64,000 bases of DNA from Candidatus Binatia bacterium. GTDB taxonomy: Bacteria > Desulfobacterota > Binatia > UBA9968 > JAJDTQ01. The notes beneath the pieces were generated by a model, which did no database searches, was not told where the DNA came from, and saw nothing but the letters and a program-made list of their open reading frames with translations. The stretch is from the NCBI GenBank assembly GCA_022824205.1, contig JAJEAI010000103.1, forward strand, positions 1-64,000, in the 5' to 3' direction. This document shows positions 62,582 to 64,000 of this stretch, one piece after another; within the stretch, counting starts at the first letter, position 1; each line of letters opens with the position of its first letter. The position numbers were made by a program, and so were the translations under genes.

Positions 62582-63790
62582 GTGAAACTTCCCGTTTATT
62601 TCGACAATCATGCGACGACACCCGTGGACCCGCGGGTGGTGGAGGCGATGCTGCCGTTCTTTACGGAGCAATTCGGCAACTCGGCCAGCAAGCACGCGTT
62701 CGGCTGGGAGGCGGATGCGGCGGTGCATGAGGCGCGCAAGAACGTGGCCGCGCTCATCGGCGCCGTGCCCAAGGAGATCGTCTTCACCAGCGGCGCCACC
62801 GAGTCGGACAACCTCGCCATCCAGGGGGTGGCGGAGATGCACCGCGACCGGGGCGACCACGTCATCACCTGCGCGGCCGAGCACAAGGCGGTGCTGGACT
62901 CCTGCAAGTACCTCGAACGCCACGGCTTCCGCGTCACCTACCTGCCCGTGGACGCCCACGGCACGGTGAACCTCGACAAGCTGCGCGCGGCCATCGACGA
63001 CAGGACCCTGCTCATCTCCATCATGGCGGCCAACAACGAGGTGGGCACCATCCAGCCGCTGGAGGAGATCGGCCGGATCGCCGCGGAACACGACGTCCTG
63101 TTCCACTCCGACGCCACCCAGGCGGTGGGCAAGATGCCCATCGACGTGGAAGCGTCGGGGATTCACCTGCTCTCCATGACCGCCCACAAGCTGCACGGAC
63201 CCAAGGGGATCGGCGCGCTCTACGTCAGCGCGCGCAAGCCGGCGGTGCGCCTCAGCCCCACCCTTCACGGCGGCGGCCATGAAGGGGGCATGCGCTCGGG
63301 CACGCTCAACGTGCCCGGCATCGTCGGGTTCGGCAAGGCATGCGCGATCGCGCGTGAGGAGATGGCCACGGAACTGCCGCACATCACCCATCTGCGGAAC
63401 CGTCTTCAGGCGGGCCTGTTCTCGCGCCTGGACGAGCTGCACCTCAACGGGCATCCCACGGAACGCCTGTGCGGCAACCTCAACGTGGCCTTCGGATACG
63501 TGGAAGGCGAGTCCCTGATCATGGGCCTCAACGACGTGGCGGTCTCCTCCGGCTCCACCTGCACCTCCGCCGCGCTGGAACCCTCCCACGTGCTCAAGGC
63601 CATGGGATTGCGCGAGCACCTCGCCCACGGCTCCATCCGTTTCGGCCTGGGCCGGTTCAACACCGAGGAAGAGGTGGACTACGTGCTGGACCGGGTGGAG
63701 GAAGAAGTCAACCGCTTGCGCGGGCTCTCGCCGGCCTACGCCAAGCGCGCCGCGGCCGCCGGACCGGCACGGGCGGCCGCCGGGAAATAG
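62582..63790 (+). CDS. iscS: Cysteine desulfurase
   Basis: 402 residues from GTG 62582, chosen because GGAGGT lies seven bases upstream; a GTG at 62573 overlaps that site. The protein opens with [23 protein letters not shown]-binding Lys 203 is in [11 protein letters not shown]; the His of [11 protein letters not shown] near 101 stacks on PLP. The catalytic Cys near 325 in [17 protein letters not shown], on the long flexible loop, places it in the IscS/NifS group I. Mobilises cysteine sulfur for Fe-S clusters and tRNA thiolation. An IscA-type gene follows; iscR and iscU are not seen between. Confidence 0.96.
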   Translation: MKLPVYFDNHATTPVDPRVVEAMLPFFTEQFGNSASKHAFGWEADAAVHEARKNVAALIGAVPKEIVFTSGATESDNLAIQGVAEMHRDRGDHVITCAAEHKAVLDSCKYLERHGFRVTYLPVDAHGTVNLDKLRAAIDDRTLLISIMAANNEVGTIQPLEEIGRIAAEHDVLFHSDATQAVGKMPIDVEASGIHLLSMTAHKLHGPKGIGALYVSARKPAVRLSPTLHGGGHEGGMRSGTLNVPGIVGFGKACAIAREEMATELPHITHLRNRLQAGLFSRLDELHLNGHPTERLCGNLNVAFGYVEGESLIMGLNDVAVSSGSTCTSAALEPSHVLKAMGLREHLAHGSIRFGLGRFNTEEEVDYVLDRVEEEVNRLRGLSPAYAKRAAAAGPARAAAGK

Positions 63791-63851
63791 CGCGCCGACA
63801 GGCCGGCCGCCCCGCAACGGACGGCACGCCCACGGCACACGGGAACACGCA

Positions 63852-64000
63852 ATGGCCACAGAGGTCCAGATCACCGGAAGCGCGGCCCACCGCATCAAGG
63901 AACTGGTCGAACTCGACGAGCGGAACTGTACGGGTCTGCGCCTCAAGGTCGTGGGTGGCGGCTGCTCCGGGTTGCAATACAAGATGGATCTCGACGATCC
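63852..64000 (+). CDS. iscA: IscA/HesB-type Fe-S assembly protein, N-terminal part (cut by window edge)
   Basis: ATG 63852 opens a frame that leaves the window after 49 full codons. ITGSAAHRIKELVELDE and LRLKVVGGGCSGLQYKMDLD give the start of the A-type carrier fold with the first conserved Cys (GGGCSG). The second Cys pair would lie outside. It follows iscS after 61 bases, likely as one transcript. IscA, ErpA or SufA cannot be separated from this part alone. Confidence 0.92.
   Translation, partial: MATEVQITGSAAHRIKELVELDERNCTGLRLKVVGGGCSGLQYKMDLDD

Overview
The window is GC-rich and gene-dense. Its genes are those of a diderm bacterium: signal-peptide binding proteins, a C-terminal-Phe outer-membrane barrel, a SurA chaperone and a Tat-type haloperoxidase. 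No rRNA, tRNA or CRISPR array was recognised. The order mfd-surA-pdxA-uvrA-iscS-iscA, the REP-like palindromes in gene gaps and the load of binding proteins, amidohydrolases and VOC proteins suggest an uncultivated aerobic heterotroph near the former Deltaproteobacteria (Desulfobacterota, Tectomicrobia or Binatota type). That placement is inference.

Layout. 1-2.3 kb is an accessory block: a cut-off IS110-family transposase, a non-coding leader, and a three-gene operon of unknown function with start/stop overlaps. 2.5-9.0 kb holds an EamA transporter, a signal-less binding-protein-like protein, a BNR-repeat protein, a luciferase-like monooxygenase and two decayed genes. 9.0-16.7 kb holds a cysteine-less Asp/Glu racemase-family protein, an amidohydrolase, an MmgE/PrpD protein, and two GMC oxidoreductases in tandem, the first broken by one missing base. 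16.7-17.6 kb is a DUF433/DUF5615 toxin-antitoxin-like pair between inverted repeats. 17.6-29.7 kb is catabolic: a VOC dioxygenase-like protein, an FAA hydrolase, a Bug receptor, two more amidohydrolases, a ferritin-like protein, a kbl remnant, an SDR, twin XRE-cupin regulators, and maiA with two transporters.

29.8-41.5 kb is the most unusual part. Two near-identical oligopeptide-type binding proteins, each with its own promoter and terminator, precede a DapA-type aldolase. Opposite runs a seven-gene set: Bug receptor, VOC, HDO oxidase, gamma-glutamyltransferase, HDO, HDO, VOC. All three HDO paralogs keep a complete six-residue iron-ligand set. I read this as a candidate undescribed oxidative pathway for gamma-glutamyl-linked or amine substrates. 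No ABC permease or ATPase and no TTT membrane subunit is present, so every binding protein here is an orphan.

41.5-49.3 kb has a TbpB-like lipoprotein, an epimerase-type reductase, another Bug receptor, a GlcG-like protein, an MFS exporter, and a vanadium haloperoxidase next to an outer-membrane barrel. 49.4-53.7 kb is a minus-strand set of UbiD decarboxylase, enoyl-CoA hydratase and acyl-CoA ligase, probably for aromatic acids. 53.9-64 kb is core: mfd, surA, pdxA, a short uvrA, iscS and the start of iscA.

Two repeat families (about 115-bp and 105-bp inverted repeats) lie between genes across the window. Two genes would regain full frames with one added base, so sequencing error must be excluded before they are called dead.
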